A stretch of DNA of 64,000 nucleotides from Halochromatium salexigens (lineage in GTDB: Bacteria; Pseudomonadota; Gammaproteobacteria; Chromatiales; Chromatiaceae), in contig NZ_NHSF01000054.1 in NCBI RefSeq assembly GCF_016653295.1, positions 62,001 to 126,000 on the forward strand, read 5' to 3'. This document shows, one piece after another, positions 33,295 to 41,164 of this stretch (position 1 is its first letter; the number at the start of each line of letters is the position of its first letter). The translations under genes were made by a program, and so were the position numbers. The notes under the pieces are model-generated. The model saw only the letters and a program-made list of their open reading frames with translations. It did not search any database and was not told the origin of the DNA.

Positions 33295-35177
33295 CAGCTG
33301 TTTGGAGTTCTGTCGTTTACCAAGGGAGTGTGCAGCTCAGGAGCGGGCAGTCCAGTCTGCGATGACAGCCAGAGATCGAGCATCATCAAGACCCAGACCA
33401 GTTCACCATAATAGACTGCGTGCGCCTCGCGATGCAGGTCGATCAGGCGATCGATGAAGGCGGGCCGCAGGAACCCGCGCGTCTTCAACCGCAACAGGCT
33501 GTCGTAGGCCAGCTCGTGCAGCGGCTTGTGCTCGCGCATCCAGACCCCGAACGGCAGGCCAAAACCGTGTTTTTTTTTGTCGATGATCTCGGGTGGCAAA
33601 AAACCGCGCGTAGCCTCCTTATAGAAATACCGCAGTTGGCCTGGGCGCAGCTTGAGCGCGCTCGGTACCCGGCAGGAGAATTCCAGCACATCGTCATTGA
33701 GCATCGGATACACGACATCCACCCCCGCAAGCTGACACATGCGCGTGACCTTGCGCAAATCGTTATCAGCCAGGGTCTGCTGCCAATCGAGATAGAGCAT
33801 GCGATTGACCGATGAGGCGTCGTCTGGGCGCTGATAGAGTTCCCGCATCAAGTGCCAGGGGGCCTCGGTATCGATCTGTTCGAGAAAATCCGGCGCGAAC
33901 AGCTCCTGCAAGGGCAATCGGTGCAGGTAATTATAGGTCTGCAGCCGATCCGGCAGCGGGATACGCGCCTGCTCGACATAGCTGCGCGCCTTGCTCACCA
34001 GCGGGACGGCGCGTGGCAGCCGGGTGAACAGCGGCTCCAGCAGCGTCTTGCGCAGAGGCGCTGGGATTCGATTCCAATGCTCGAACACTCCCTGCTTGGC
34101 GTAGCGCTCATTGCCGGCGAACAGTTCATCACCGCCATCACCCCCAAGCAGATGGGTCACGCCGGTCTCGGCTGCGAGCCGCGCGCAGAAATAGGCGGGC
34201 AGGGCGGACGAATTGCCGAAGGGCTCGTCGTAGCTAGCGGCGATCAGCGGCACCGCCTCGACCACATCCTCCGGGGTCACATAGTACTCATGGGCGTTCA
34301 GGCCGAAATGCCGCGCGGCCAGGTGCGCGTAGGGCATCTCGTCGTAGCCCTCGGCATGGAAGCCGATACTGAAGGTGTCGGCAGCGCCGGGGCGGATCTC
34401 GGCGAGCAGGCCAGCCACGGTGGAGCTGTCCAGCCCGCCGCTGAGGAAGGCGCCGATTTGATCCGCATCGGCGGCGCGTGCGACCGCAGCCCTGAGCAAC
34501 GCGTTCATCTCCGCGCCCAAAGCGCCCTGGTCGGCATCCGCCGGTTCCGTGAACGACGGCAGCCAGTACGGCCTCGTGCGCCAGCCGCCGCGATCGATAT
34601 CAAGGCGATGTGCCGCCTGCAGCTTGTGCAGCCCAGCGAACAGGCTCACCGGCGCCGGCAGCATGTGGAAGAACAGATAATGGAACAGCCCCTCGGCGGT
34701 CAGGCGGCGCTCCAGGCCCGGATGCGCCAGCACGCTATCCGCCGAGGTGCCAAAGACCAGGCCACCGGGGATCGGCGCAAAGTGCAGCGGCAACTGCCCG
34801 GTGCGGTCGATACCCGCCAATAGGCGCGGCTTGCTGGGGTCCAGGACCACCAGCGCGAAATCGCCGGCGATGCGCTCGAAGAGTCCGTCGCCAAAGCGTT
34901 GATAGGCGCTCAGCAGCGCGACGGCGGGATCATGGGCGCGCGCCTGCTCGGCCAGCTCGCTATCACGCCAGCGTGGATGGCCGGCGAGTGCGGCGATGCA
35001 GGCCGTCGCGTCCTGGCTGACCCAGCCGGCGCGGACCAAGCAGGCACCATGCGGATGATGCCGATGGCTGACGCTGGCCCCAGCCGCCGCCGGCAGATGC
35101 CGGGCGCGCGCCTCGACGCCGGTGGATTCCTGTCCTTGCCCCTGCTCAAGGCTGAACCAGCCGCAAAGTCCCGTCAT
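33294..35177 (-). CDS. asparagine synthetase-like protein with degenerate glutaminase
   Basis: 627 residues. The synthetase domain is intact (PP-loop SGGLDSS at 246-252, GGDGGDELFAGNERY). The N-terminal half is clearly amidotransferase-derived, but the first Cys is residue 5 (MTGLCGWF) and not residue 2, and the YNGEIYN signature is missing. An N-terminal Cys nucleophile is needed by class II amidotransferases, so it may use free ammonia or another amine. It heads the operon with the GDP-mannose dehydrogenase-like gene, which suggests amidation or amino-acid coupling of a uronic acid. The start has no good Shine-Dalgarno. Confidence 0.85.
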   Translation of the reverse strand: MTGLCGWFSLEQGQGQESTGVEARARHLPAAAGASVSHRHHPHGACLVRAGWVSQDATACIAALAGHPRWRDSELAEQARAHDPAVALLSAYQRFGDGLFERIAGDFALVVLDPSKPRLLAGIDRTGQLPLHFAPIPGGLVFGTSADSVLAHPGLERRLTAEGLFHYLFFHMLPAPVSLFAGLHKLQAAHRLDIDRGGWRTRPYWLPSFTEPADADQGALGAEMNALLRAAVARAADADQIGAFLSGGLDSSTVAGLLAEIRPGAADTFSIGFHAEGYDEMPYAHLAARHFGLNAHEYYVTPEDVVEAVPLIAASYDEPFGNSSALPAYFCARLAAETGVTHLLGGDGGDELFAGNERYAKQGVFEHWNRIPAPLRKTLLEPLFTRLPRAVPLVSKARSYVEQARIPLPDRLQTYNYLHRLPLQELFAPDFLEQIDTEAPWHLMRELYQRPDDASSVNRMLYLDWQQTLADNDLRKVTRMCQLAGVDVVYPMLNDDVLEFSCRVPSALKLRPGQLRYFYKEATRGFLPPEIIDKKKHGFGLPFGVWMREHKPLHELAYDSLLRLKTRGFLRPAFIDRLIDLHREAHAVYYGELVWVLMMLDLWLSSQTGLPAPELHTPLVNDRTPNS

Positions 35178-35388
35178 TCAAGTTGGTCCGCACAGGTTGC
35201 TGATATAGTCTTGCGCGCAATGATAAAGCATCCGTGCTTCAAGGGGGCAGGACAAGCTCGCGCCGGCAAGCTTTCCTGAGCACTGCCCTTGGGTGTACGA
35301 GCAACTGATCGATGCCGAGTTCTGGCCTGGCGGTGAGACATAAGCAACGCGGCTGACGATCCGCTGATCCGCTTCGCCTGCGGTGTGC

Positions 35389-35397
35389 TGATATACT
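35389..35397 (+). promoter_or_regulatory. extended -10 promoter for the acyl carrier protein operon
   Basis: TG-A-TATACT is an extended -10 element about 80 bases before the acyl carrier protein start; no good -35 is visible, which extended -10 promoters tolerate. A similar element (TG-A-TATAGT) lies at 35201-35209 in the same 296-base divergent region (35178-35473). I found no other features there apart from the hairpin at 35429-35447. Confidence 0.45.
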
Positions 35398-35428
35398 GCG
35401 CCAGACCGAATATCGTACAACATCGGCC

Positions 35429-35447
35429 CCGGCAGACTCGCTGCCGG
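35429..35447 (+). promoter_or_regulatory. leader hairpin before the acyl carrier protein gene
   Basis: CCGGCAG, loop ACTCG, CTGCCGG form a perfect seven-base GC-rich stem in the predicted leader, 27 bases before the start codon. Only three T residues follow, so it is not a standard terminator; it may be an attenuator, a protein site or an mRNA-stability element. Confidence 0.4.
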
Positions 35448-35473
35448 CAGCTTTGGGAACAGGTTTATGGTTT

Positions 35474-35737
35474 ATGGCTACTAGTCTTGACGAGGTTCGC
35501 AACATCCTGGACAGCACGCTGAGCCTCAACGGCCGCGCTCAGACGTTCGACAGCCAGACGGCGTTGCTGGGGAATATCCCCGAGCTGGACTCGATGGCCG
35601 TGGTCGGGCTGATCACTGCCATCGAGGAGCACTTCGGTCTCATGGTAGACGATGACGAGGTCAGCGCCGAGACCTTCGAGACCCTTGGCAGCTTGGTTGC
35701 CTTTGTGGATCAGAAGCGCGAGTCTTCAGGCGCCTAG
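35474..35737 (+). CDS. acyl carrier protein, exosortase-locus type
   Basis: 87 residues. The ATG at 35474 is preferred over a TTG seven codons earlier. The phosphopantetheine site is Ser40 in the motif ELDSMAVVGLI, and the acidic helical composition is typical of carrier proteins. No fatty-acid synthesis genes are nearby; instead the operon continues to hydrolases 2 and 1, and the locus also has an acyl-CoA ligase and an acyltransferase. It therefore probably carries an acyl or aminoacyl group for a specialised modification. A toxin-antitoxin pair follows 43 bases downstream. Confidence 0.88.
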   Translation: MATSLDEVRNILDSTLSLNGRAQTFDSQTALLGNIPELDSMAVVGLITAIEEHFGLMVDDDEVSAETFETLGSLVAFVDQKRESSGA

Positions 35738-35751
35738 CAATGTGCTAGCCT

Positions 35752-35778
35752 GTGTACATCCAAGTGACCGGGGTACAC
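35752..35778 (+). promoter_or_regulatory. inverted-repeat operator before the antitoxin
   Basis: GTGTAC (35752-35757) and its exact reverse complement GTACAC (35773-35778) bracket 15 bases, ending two bases before the antitoxin ATG. Ribbon-helix-helix antitoxins usually repress their own operon by binding such palindromes. A GGGG Shine-Dalgarno-like run overlaps the right half-site. Confidence 0.5.
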
Positions 35779-35780
35779 CG

Positions 35781-36029
35781 ATGGCGGATTCCACCACCAT
35801 GACGATCCGGCTAGACGAGGCGTTAAAGTCACGCTTGAGTGCTCTAGCCCGCACCATGCAGCGCAGCAAGTCTTTCCTTGCCGCCGAGGCGCTGCGCGAC
35901 TATGTGGAACTGAACGAATGGCAATTGCAAGAACTCGAAACAGCCGTCAAGGAAGCGGATGCCGATGATTTTGCGAGCACCGACCAAATCCGTTCTGTTC
36001 TAAGCAAATGGGGCCTAGATGGAGATTAA
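35781..36029 (+). CDS. ribbon-helix-helix antitoxin (CopG/RelB/ParD type)
   Basis: 82 residues. The N-terminus TMTIRLDEALKSRLSALART is the beta-strand plus helix of a CopG/Arc-type DNA-binding domain (RSKSFLAAEALRDYV is the second helix). The acidic C-terminus (ETAVKEADADDFAS) would wrap the toxin. It overlaps the toxin gene by 11 bases, the usual arrangement of type II modules. It also probably represses the operon through the palindrome directly upstream. Confidence 0.88.
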   Translation: MADSTTMTIRLDEALKSRLSALARTMQRSKSFLAAEALRDYVELNEWQLQELETAVKEADADDFASTDQIRSVLSKWGLDGD

Positions 36030-36309
36030 GTGGCTACGGAAGGCACTGGAAAATTTGGACCAGGAAGCGACCTATATCGCTAAGGATAATCCACAAGCTG
36101 CACGAGAAGTGGTGCGAAAAATCGTACAGACGGTCTCCCTGCTAGCGGACAATCCCGGTCTTGGACATCCAGGCCGATTGCCTGATACGCGAGAAATTCC
36201 GGTTCCCGGAACCAGATACCTGATCCCTTACCGTGTCCGTCCAAGGCTGCAGCGAATAGAGATTCTGAGGGTCTTCCACATGTCACGTCGGCTGCCGATG
36301 CGATGGTAG
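36019..36309 (+). CDS. RelE/ParE family toxin
   Basis: 96 residues with the compact basic fold of the family: IKWLRKALENLDQEATYIAKDNP (shown as WLRKALENLDQEATYIA), the loop NPGLGHPGRLPDTREI and the late strands TRYLIPYRV and IEILRVFHMSRRLP. The RVFH-R pattern near the C-terminus is typical of RelE/ParE toxins; whether it targets ribosome-bound mRNA or gyrase cannot be told. Its last seven bases overlap the start of hydrolase 2, so the module is transcriptionally and translationally inside the exosortase-associated operon. Confidence 0.88.
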   Translation: MEIKWLRKALENLDQEATYIAKDNPQAAREVVRKIVQTVSLLADNPGLGHPGRLPDTREIPVPGTRYLIPYRVRPRLQRIEILRVFHMSRRLPMRW

Positions 36310-37193
36310 CTCGCGCTGCTTTCGTCAACGGAGAACAGGGCGCTCTGTTCCAGATCCTGCACGAGCCAGCCACCCAGCCTGTGCGCGGCGCCGTGCTCTA
36401 TGTGCACCCGTTTGCCGAAGAACTGAACAAATCCCGGCGCATGGTCGCGCTGCAGGCGCGCCGCCTGGCCGAGTTGGGTTACGCGGTGCTGATGCCCGAT
36501 CTCCACGGCTGCGGCGATAGTAGCGGCGATTTCTCCGATGCCCGCTGGGAGACCTGGCTGAGCGATCTCGGTCAGTGCCTGGAACAGTTGCAAGCAACCT
36601 ACCAAGCACCGCTGATCCTCTGGGGCCTGCGCGCTGGCTGCCTGCTGATCAGCGATCTGCTGCAGACCCGCGAGGAAATGCCCGCCGCGACGCTGTTCTG
36701 GCAGCCCGTGACCAATGGTGAGCTGCATCTGACCCAATTCCTACGCCTGCGCATGGCCGCTGGCATGATCGGGGGCGCCAAGGAAACCACCGCGCAACTG
36801 CGTGCGCGTTTGGATGCCGGTGAAGTGCTGGAAGTGGCCGGCTACGGTCTCGCGCCGGCACTGGCTGAACGGTTGGCCGCAGCTCGCCTGCAGCCGCCTA
36901 AGGCGGGTGCGGTCTGCTGGCTGGAGGTGACCCAAGCGGAGTCACCAACGCTTCCCCCCGCTAGCGCCCGAGTCGTGGAGACCTGGCGACAATCCGCTGA
37001 GCAAGTAGGTGAACAGGTGGTTCAGCCATTGGCCGAATCGACAGCGCGACAGACAACGCAACACCCAGGCATCGGCATCCAGATCAAAACCGCGGTCGTT
37101 CAGGGCGAGCCCTTCTGGGCAACGCAAGAGATCCGAGAGGTGCCGGCCCTGTTGACGGTGACCGAGCGCGCACTGACCGAGGTGCTAGGCTGA
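36303..37193 (+). CDS. hydrolase 2, exosortase A system-associated
   Basis: 296 residues, alpha/beta-hydrolase fold (TIGR03101-like): VRGAVLYVHPFAEELNKSRR, LMPDLHGCGDSSGDF and ILWGLRAGCLL. At the nucleophile elbow (GLRAG, residues 108-112) Arg stands where Ser is normally found, so classical esterase chemistry is doubtful. The gene starts within the toxin gene and ends overlapping hydrolase 1. The start is supported because homologues of the family begin close to FVNGEQGALFQ. The role in the ACP/ligase/decarboxylase pathway is unknown. Confidence 0.87.
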   Translation: MVARAAFVNGEQGALFQILHEPATQPVRGAVLYVHPFAEELNKSRRMVALQARRLAELGYAVLMPDLHGCGDSSGDFSDARWETWLSDLGQCLEQLQATYQAPLILWGLRAGCLLISDLLQTREEMPAATLFWQPVTNGELHLTQFLRLRMAAGMIGGAKETTAQLRARLDAGEVLEVAGYGLAPALAERLAAARLQPPKAGAVCWLEVTQAESPTLPPASARVVETWRQSAEQVGEQVVQPLAESTARQTTQHPGIGIQIKTAVVQGEPFWATQEIREVPALLTVTERALTEVLG

Positions 37194-38257
37194 TGATGAC
37201 GGCGGGTCCGATGCAAGACGCGCCTGCGCAGCAAGAGGCGCCGATGGGGCAGGATCAGCCGCAGGCCGTTGCGATGGAGCGGGCATTGACCTTTGAGGTC
37301 GATGGCGAGCAACTGCTCGGCATCCTGCATCCTGCAACCGCAGTTGCCGAGCCGCATCGCGGCCTACTACTGGTCGTCGGCGGCCCGCAATATCGGGTCG
37401 GCAGTCATCGCCAGTTCCTGCTCCTAGCTCGTCATTTGGCAGCCGCTGGCATCCCGGTGTTCCGCTTCGACTACCGCGGCATGGGCGACTCCAGCGGCCC
37501 GCAGCGCGATTTCGAGCAGATCGACGAGGACATCCGCGCCGCCATCGACCGCTTTCAGGCCGAATCGCCGGGGCTGCGGGAGGTCGTGATCTGGGGGCTC
37601 TGCGATGCGGCCTCCGCCGCCCTGTTTTACGCCTGGCAAGACCCGCGCGTGAGCGGGCTGGTGCTACTCAATCCCTGGGTGCGCACCGAGGAGGGACTCG
37701 CGAAAGCCTATCTCAAGGGCTATTACCTGCGCCGCTTGCTAAGTCGGGATTTCTGGACAAGCCTGATCAGCGGGCGTGTCAATCCGCTCAACTCGATCAG
37801 ATCATTGGCGGCGATGGTGCGGCAAGTCGCCGGCGCTGGTCGTGCTTCGAACGCGTCAGGCTCGTTAGGCGGCAACGCGGGCGTCGATGCGGATTCGGAA
37901 GAGAAAGCCGCAACCGGGGCGACAGAGACGAGTGGGACGACGGCGGCGACGGCGGCCGCATCAGCGACCACCAAGGGGCGCCAGGGGCAACGCCTCCCGC
38001 CTGGACCGCTTCCCAAGCGCATGGCTGCGGGCTGGCGACGTTTTAACGGCCCGATTCTGTTGATTCTCAGTGGCGATGATCTTACCGCCGCGGAATTTCG
38101 CGATGTTGCCAACCAGTCGCCCGCGTGGCAGGGGCTGCTCGATGCCCCCCGAGTCACGCACCGCGAATTGCCCGAGGCCAATCACACCTTCTCTCGGCGT
38201 GTCTGGCGCGATCAGGTGGCGGACTGGACGCGAGACTGGATCAGCTCGTCAACTTAA
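37193..38257 (+). CDS. hydrolase 1, exosortase A system-associated
   Basis: Up to 354 residues, alpha/beta-hydrolase (TIGR03100-like). The start is one of two adjacent ATGs overlapping the previous stop. The core has LLLVVGGPQYRVGSHRQF, FRFDYRGMGDSSGP and VIWGLCDAASAALFY; the elbow is GLCDA with Cys137 as the candidate nucleophile, and NHTFSRRVW supplies the His. An Ala/Thr/Gly/Ser-rich insertion of about 50 residues (roughly 216-265) interrupts the C-terminal part and looks disordered. The paired hydrolases probably act on a thioester or ester intermediate on the acyl carrier protein (inference). Confidence 0.88.
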   Translation: MMTAGPMQDAPAQQEAPMGQDQPQAVAMERALTFEVDGEQLLGILHPATAVAEPHRGLLLVVGGPQYRVGSHRQFLLLARHLAAAGIPVFRFDYRGMGDSSGPQRDFEQIDEDIRAAIDRFQAESPGLREVVIWGLCDAASAALFYAWQDPRVSGLVLLNPWVRTEEGLAKAYLKGYYLRRLLSRDFWTSLISGRVNPLNSIRSLAAMVRQVAGAGRASNASGSLGGNAGVDADSEEKAATGATETSGTTAATAAASATTKGRQGQRLPPGPLPKRMAAGWRRFNGPILLILSGDDLTAAEFRDVANQSPAWQGLLDAPRVTHRELPEANHTFSRRVWRDQVADWTRDWISSST

Positions 38258-38269
38258 ACGGAGCAACTG

Positions 38270-39007
38270 ATGGCTCGATCGGGTTTCGAAGAACATTGGC
38301 GGCAACGTTTCGTGCAGCGCGGTCGCCAATTCGACGACGATGCCGGGATCGCCGGCTGGACCGCCTCCGGGCTGGAGACCCGATTGCGGCATTTCCAGCG
38401 CGTCTGGCCAGGCGATGCGCCTGGAACACGCTGGCTGGATGCCGGTTGCGGTGCGGGCAGTTACACCCGTTATCTCGCCAGCCGCAAGCTCAGCACGCTG
38501 GGGCTCGATTATTCACTCCCCTCAGTGCAAAAGGCCCGCGAGCGCAGTGATGAGGGCATCCGCTGGCTCGTCGGCGATGCCACGAAGCTGCCGATTCGGT
38601 CCGCGAGTATGGATGGCGTCATGTGCCTCGGCGTCTTGCAGGCCCTCTCCGCGCCTGAGCCTGCATTGCGGGAATTGATGGCCGCAACGCGCCCTGGCGG
38701 ACAGGTCTGGGTGGATGCGCTGAATCGGCGCAGCTTGGCCACACTGATCAAGCGCCTGCGCGCCCGCCTCGGTGGGCCGCCGTTGAATCTCCGCTATGAT
38801 GAGCCCGAGCGATTGCGCCAGATCCTGCTCGCCCAAGGTGTGCAGTCGGTCCAGGTCTACTGGGTGCCGATTCTGCCTAGCCGGCTGCAGCGGTTGCAGC
38901 CCTGGGTCGAATCCAAACCCATACGCTGGCTGTTGCGTCGCTTGCCTTGGCTCGCCTCACCACTGAGCCATGCGTTTCTCCTTGGTGTCCGCAAGGGACC
39001 AGCCTGA
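38270..39007 (+). CDS. class I SAM-dependent methyltransferase
   Basis: 245 residues; GGAG lies seven bases before the ATG. Motif I is WLDAGCGAGSYT (about 54-65), then LGLDYSLPSVQKA, RWLVGDATKLPI and GVMCLGVLQAL, in the order of Methyltransf_11 proteins. The C-terminus is basic and hydrophobic (WLLRRLPWLASPLSHAFLLG), perhaps membrane-associated. It ends the hydrolase operon and probably methylates an intermediate or the polysaccharide; the target is unknown. Confidence 0.82.
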   Translation: MARSGFEEHWRQRFVQRGRQFDDDAGIAGWTASGLETRLRHFQRVWPGDAPGTRWLDAGCGAGSYTRYLASRKLSTLGLDYSLPSVQKARERSDEGIRWLVGDATKLPIRSASMDGVMCLGVLQALSAPEPALRELMAATRPGGQVWVDALNRRSLATLIKRLRARLGGPPLNLRYDEPERLRQILLAQGVQSVQVYWVPILPSRLQRLQPWVESKPIRWLLRRLPWLASPLSHAFLLGVRKGPA

Positions 39008-39033
39008 GTGAGTCGTTCGATTAGGCTAAATGT

Positions 39034-40521
39034 ATGACCCCCAAAATCCATCACCACGGCGCCACCACCGGCGTTACCGGCTCCTGTCATGAACTGCGTT
39101 ATCCCGCGCCCGATGCCCAGAACGCTACCGGCTACCACTCGCTACTCATCGACTGCGGCCTCTTCCAGGGCGACGAGGCCGGCGACGATGGCGCGCGTGC
39201 CAACCAATTGCAGATCGGCTTCGACATCGCCCCGATCCAGGCGCTGATCATCACCCATGTGCATATCGACCATGTCGGGAGGCTGCCCTATCTGCTCGCC
39301 GCCGGCTACCAGGGTCCGATCTTCACTAGCCCGGCCTCGGCTGAGCTGCTGCCGCTGGTGCTCGAAGACGCGCTCAAGGTCGGTTTCACCCGCGATCAAC
39401 GGCTGATCGAGCAGGTGCTCGCCGTATTGCGCAGCCGCATCATCGCGCTGCCGTTCGGGCAATGGCACCGGCTCGACGGGCAGGGCGGCGTCGTCCCGCT
39501 CGCGTCGGCCGGCGAGCCACCCGGCAGCGCCCCGCTGATCCGCCTACAGCGAGCCGGCCATATCCTCGGCTCGGCTTATGTGGAGATTGATGTCCCAATT
39601 GACGTCCCACACAAGCGCCAACGCATCGTCTTCTCCGGCGATCTCGGCGCCCCCGACACCCCGTTGCTGCCCGTACCGCGGCCGCCGGAGCGCGCCGACA
39701 TCCTGGTGCTCGAGAGCACCTATGGCGACCGTTGCCACGAAGACCGCGGCACCCGCGTCGAGCGCCTGCGCACAGTGATCGAGCACGCCCTCGCCGATGG
39801 CGGTACCGTGCTGATCCCGGCCTTCAGCATCGGCCGCACCCAAGAACTGCTCTACGAGCTTGAAGGCCTGTTCCACGCCCATGGCGAAGGTGGCGCACAA
39901 GCACGCCCGCACTGGCAGCGCCTGCAAGTGGTGCTCGACTCACCCCTAGCCGCCGACTTCACCAAAGGCTATCGGCGCCTGCGCCAGGTCTGGGACGACG
40001 AGGCCCAAGACCGGCTGCAACAAGGTCGCCATCCGCTCGCCTTCGAGCAGCTCGTCACCGTCGACCACCACGCCGACCACATGCACATGGTCAACTACCT
40101 GGCCCACAGCCGTCAGCCCGCCGTGGTCATCGCCGCCAGCGGGATGTGCGCCGGGGGCAGGGTGGTCAACTATCTCAAGGCCATGCTCGGCGACCCGCGC
40201 CACGACATCCTCTTCGTCGGCTACCAGGCCAGGGGCACGCCGGGGCGCGACATCCAGCGCTATGGTCCACGCGGCGGTTATGTGATGCTCGACGGCGAGC
40301 GCTACGACATCCGCGCCCAGATCCATACCATCGGCGGCTACTCAGCCCATGCCGACCAGCGGGATTTGATCCAGTTTGCCACTGGCATACCGACCGCGCC
40401 GGCCGAGATCCGGCTGGTGCATGGGGATGAGGACGCAAAGGCGGTGTTGGCCGGGAAGCTCCGTGACGTGCTGAAAAGAACCGAGGTTGTTGTGCCCCGC
40501 TCCCTATCGAGCTGCAGCTGA
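39034..40521 (+). CDS. metallo-beta-lactamase/beta-CASP hydrolase, RNA-processing type
   Basis: 495 residues. The metal motif THVHIDH (74-80) is followed by a beta-CASP domain (VLIPAFSIGRTQELLYEL, VVIAASGMCAGGR) and a C-terminal RMMBL part (IHTIGGYSAHADQRDL). This is the plan of the bacterial RNA-specific nucleases related to CPSF73 and RNase J-like enzymes. It is unrelated in function to the exosortase genes. A segment of its 3' end reappears downstream of hicB (41120-41209). Confidence 0.88.
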   Translation: MTPKIHHHGATTGVTGSCHELRYPAPDAQNATGYHSLLIDCGLFQGDEAGDDGARANQLQIGFDIAPIQALIITHVHIDHVGRLPYLLAAGYQGPIFTSPASAELLPLVLEDALKVGFTRDQRLIEQVLAVLRSRIIALPFGQWHRLDGQGGVVPLASAGEPPGSAPLIRLQRAGHILGSAYVEIDVPIDVPHKRQRIVFSGDLGAPDTPLLPVPRPPERADILVLESTYGDRCHEDRGTRVERLRTVIEHALADGGTVLIPAFSIGRTQELLYELEGLFHAHGEGGAQARPHWQRLQVVLDSPLAADFTKGYRRLRQVWDDEAQDRLQQGRHPLAFEQLVTVDHHADHMHMVNYLAHSRQPAVVIAASGMCAGGRVVNYLKAMLGDPRHDILFVGYQARGTPGRDIQRYGPRGGYVMLDGERYDIRAQIHTIGGYSAHADQRDLIQFATGIPTAPAEIRLVHGDEDAKAVLAGKLRDVLKRTEVVVPRSLSSCS

Positions 40522-40551
40522 TTGACAAATGGTGTCACTAATGGCACCATT
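40522..40551 (+). promoter_or_regulatory. hicAB promoter and operator
   Basis: A perfect -35 box TTGACA (40522-40527) immediately follows the stop of the preceding gene. The inverted repeat AATGGTG (40528-40534) and CACCATT (40545-40551) fills the space down to the likely -10 region. The same bases also form two direct half-repeats (AATGGTGTCA, AATGGCACCA). A palindrome over the promoter is the expected HicB autoregulatory operator. Confidence 0.6.
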
Positions 40552-40557
40552 AAGAGC

Positions 40558-40812
40558 ATGGCATCGGTGGAGAAAGTCCTCACCAAAATGCGTGAGGAGC
40601 CGAAAAATGTTCGCTTTGCAGATTTGAGAAAGGTTTGCGAGACCTATTTCGGGCGGCCGCGCCAAAGTGGCACCAGTCACTTGGTATTCAAAACCCCTTG
40701 GCCAGGTGATCCGCGTGTCAACATCCAGAACGCGGACGGGCAGGCCAAGCCGTATCAGGTTCGGCAGGTGCTTCAGGCAATTGACAAGCTGGAGAAGGGT
40801 GATGAGCGCTGA
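40558..40812 (+). CDS. hicA: HicA toxin
   Basis: 84 residues. The ATG at 40558 follows the operator; an in-frame TTG at 40522 would coincide with the -35 box and is rejected. The double-stranded RNA-binding-like fold of HicA mRNA interferases is visible in RFADLRKVCETYFG, the RQSGTSHLVFKTPWPG strand with the catalytic His (SGTSH), and YQVRQVLQAIDKL. It overlaps hicB by 11 bases. It would cleave mRNA unless bound by HicB. Confidence 0.88.
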   Translation: MASVEKVLTKMREEPKNVRFADLRKVCETYFGRPRQSGTSHLVFKTPWPGDPRVNIQNADGQAKPYQVRQVLQAIDKLEKGDER

Positions 40813-41164
40813 TCACTACACCTATCGCGTGACTTGGTCCGCTGAGGATCAGGAGCACGTTGGGCTCTGCATCGAGTTTCCAGCCCTGAGTTGGCTGGCA
40901 GCAACGCCCGAAGAGGCGTTGAGCGGTATCCGCACGCTGGTCCATGGTGTCGTGGACGACCTGCGAGCGAACCGCGAGCCTGTGCCTGAGCCACTCGCAG
41001 AGCGCACATACAGCGGTGAATTTCGCGTGCGCATCCCACCGGAGTTGCATCGCCAGCTTGCCATGGCGGCAGCCGAGCAGGGTATCAGCCTGAACCGACT
41101 AGCCAGCGCCAAACTGGCCTTCGTCGGCTACCCGGCCAAGGGCATATCTGGGCGAGACATCTAG
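40802..41164 (+). CDS. hicB: HicB antitoxin with altered C-terminus
   Basis: 120 residues from the ATG at 40802, preceded by GGAGAAGG. The N-terminal partial RNase H-like domain reads YTYRVTWSAEDQEHVGLCIEF and LSWLAATPEEAL; a ribbon-helix-helix domain follows (FRVRIPPELHRQLAMAAAEQ, then ISLNRLASAKLA). The final residues FVGYPAKGISGRDI do not belong to HicB. They match the beta-CASP protein (FVGYQARGTPGRDI), and the stop lies within that copied segment. The antitoxin should still bind DNA and toxin. The tail is evidence of a recombination junction about 40 bases before the stop. Confidence 0.88.
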   Translation: MSADHYTYRVTWSAEDQEHVGLCIEFPALSWLAATPEEALSGIRTLVHGVVDDLRANREPVPEPLAERTYSGEFRVRIPPELHRQLAMAAAEQGISLNRLASAKLAFVGYPAKGISGRDI

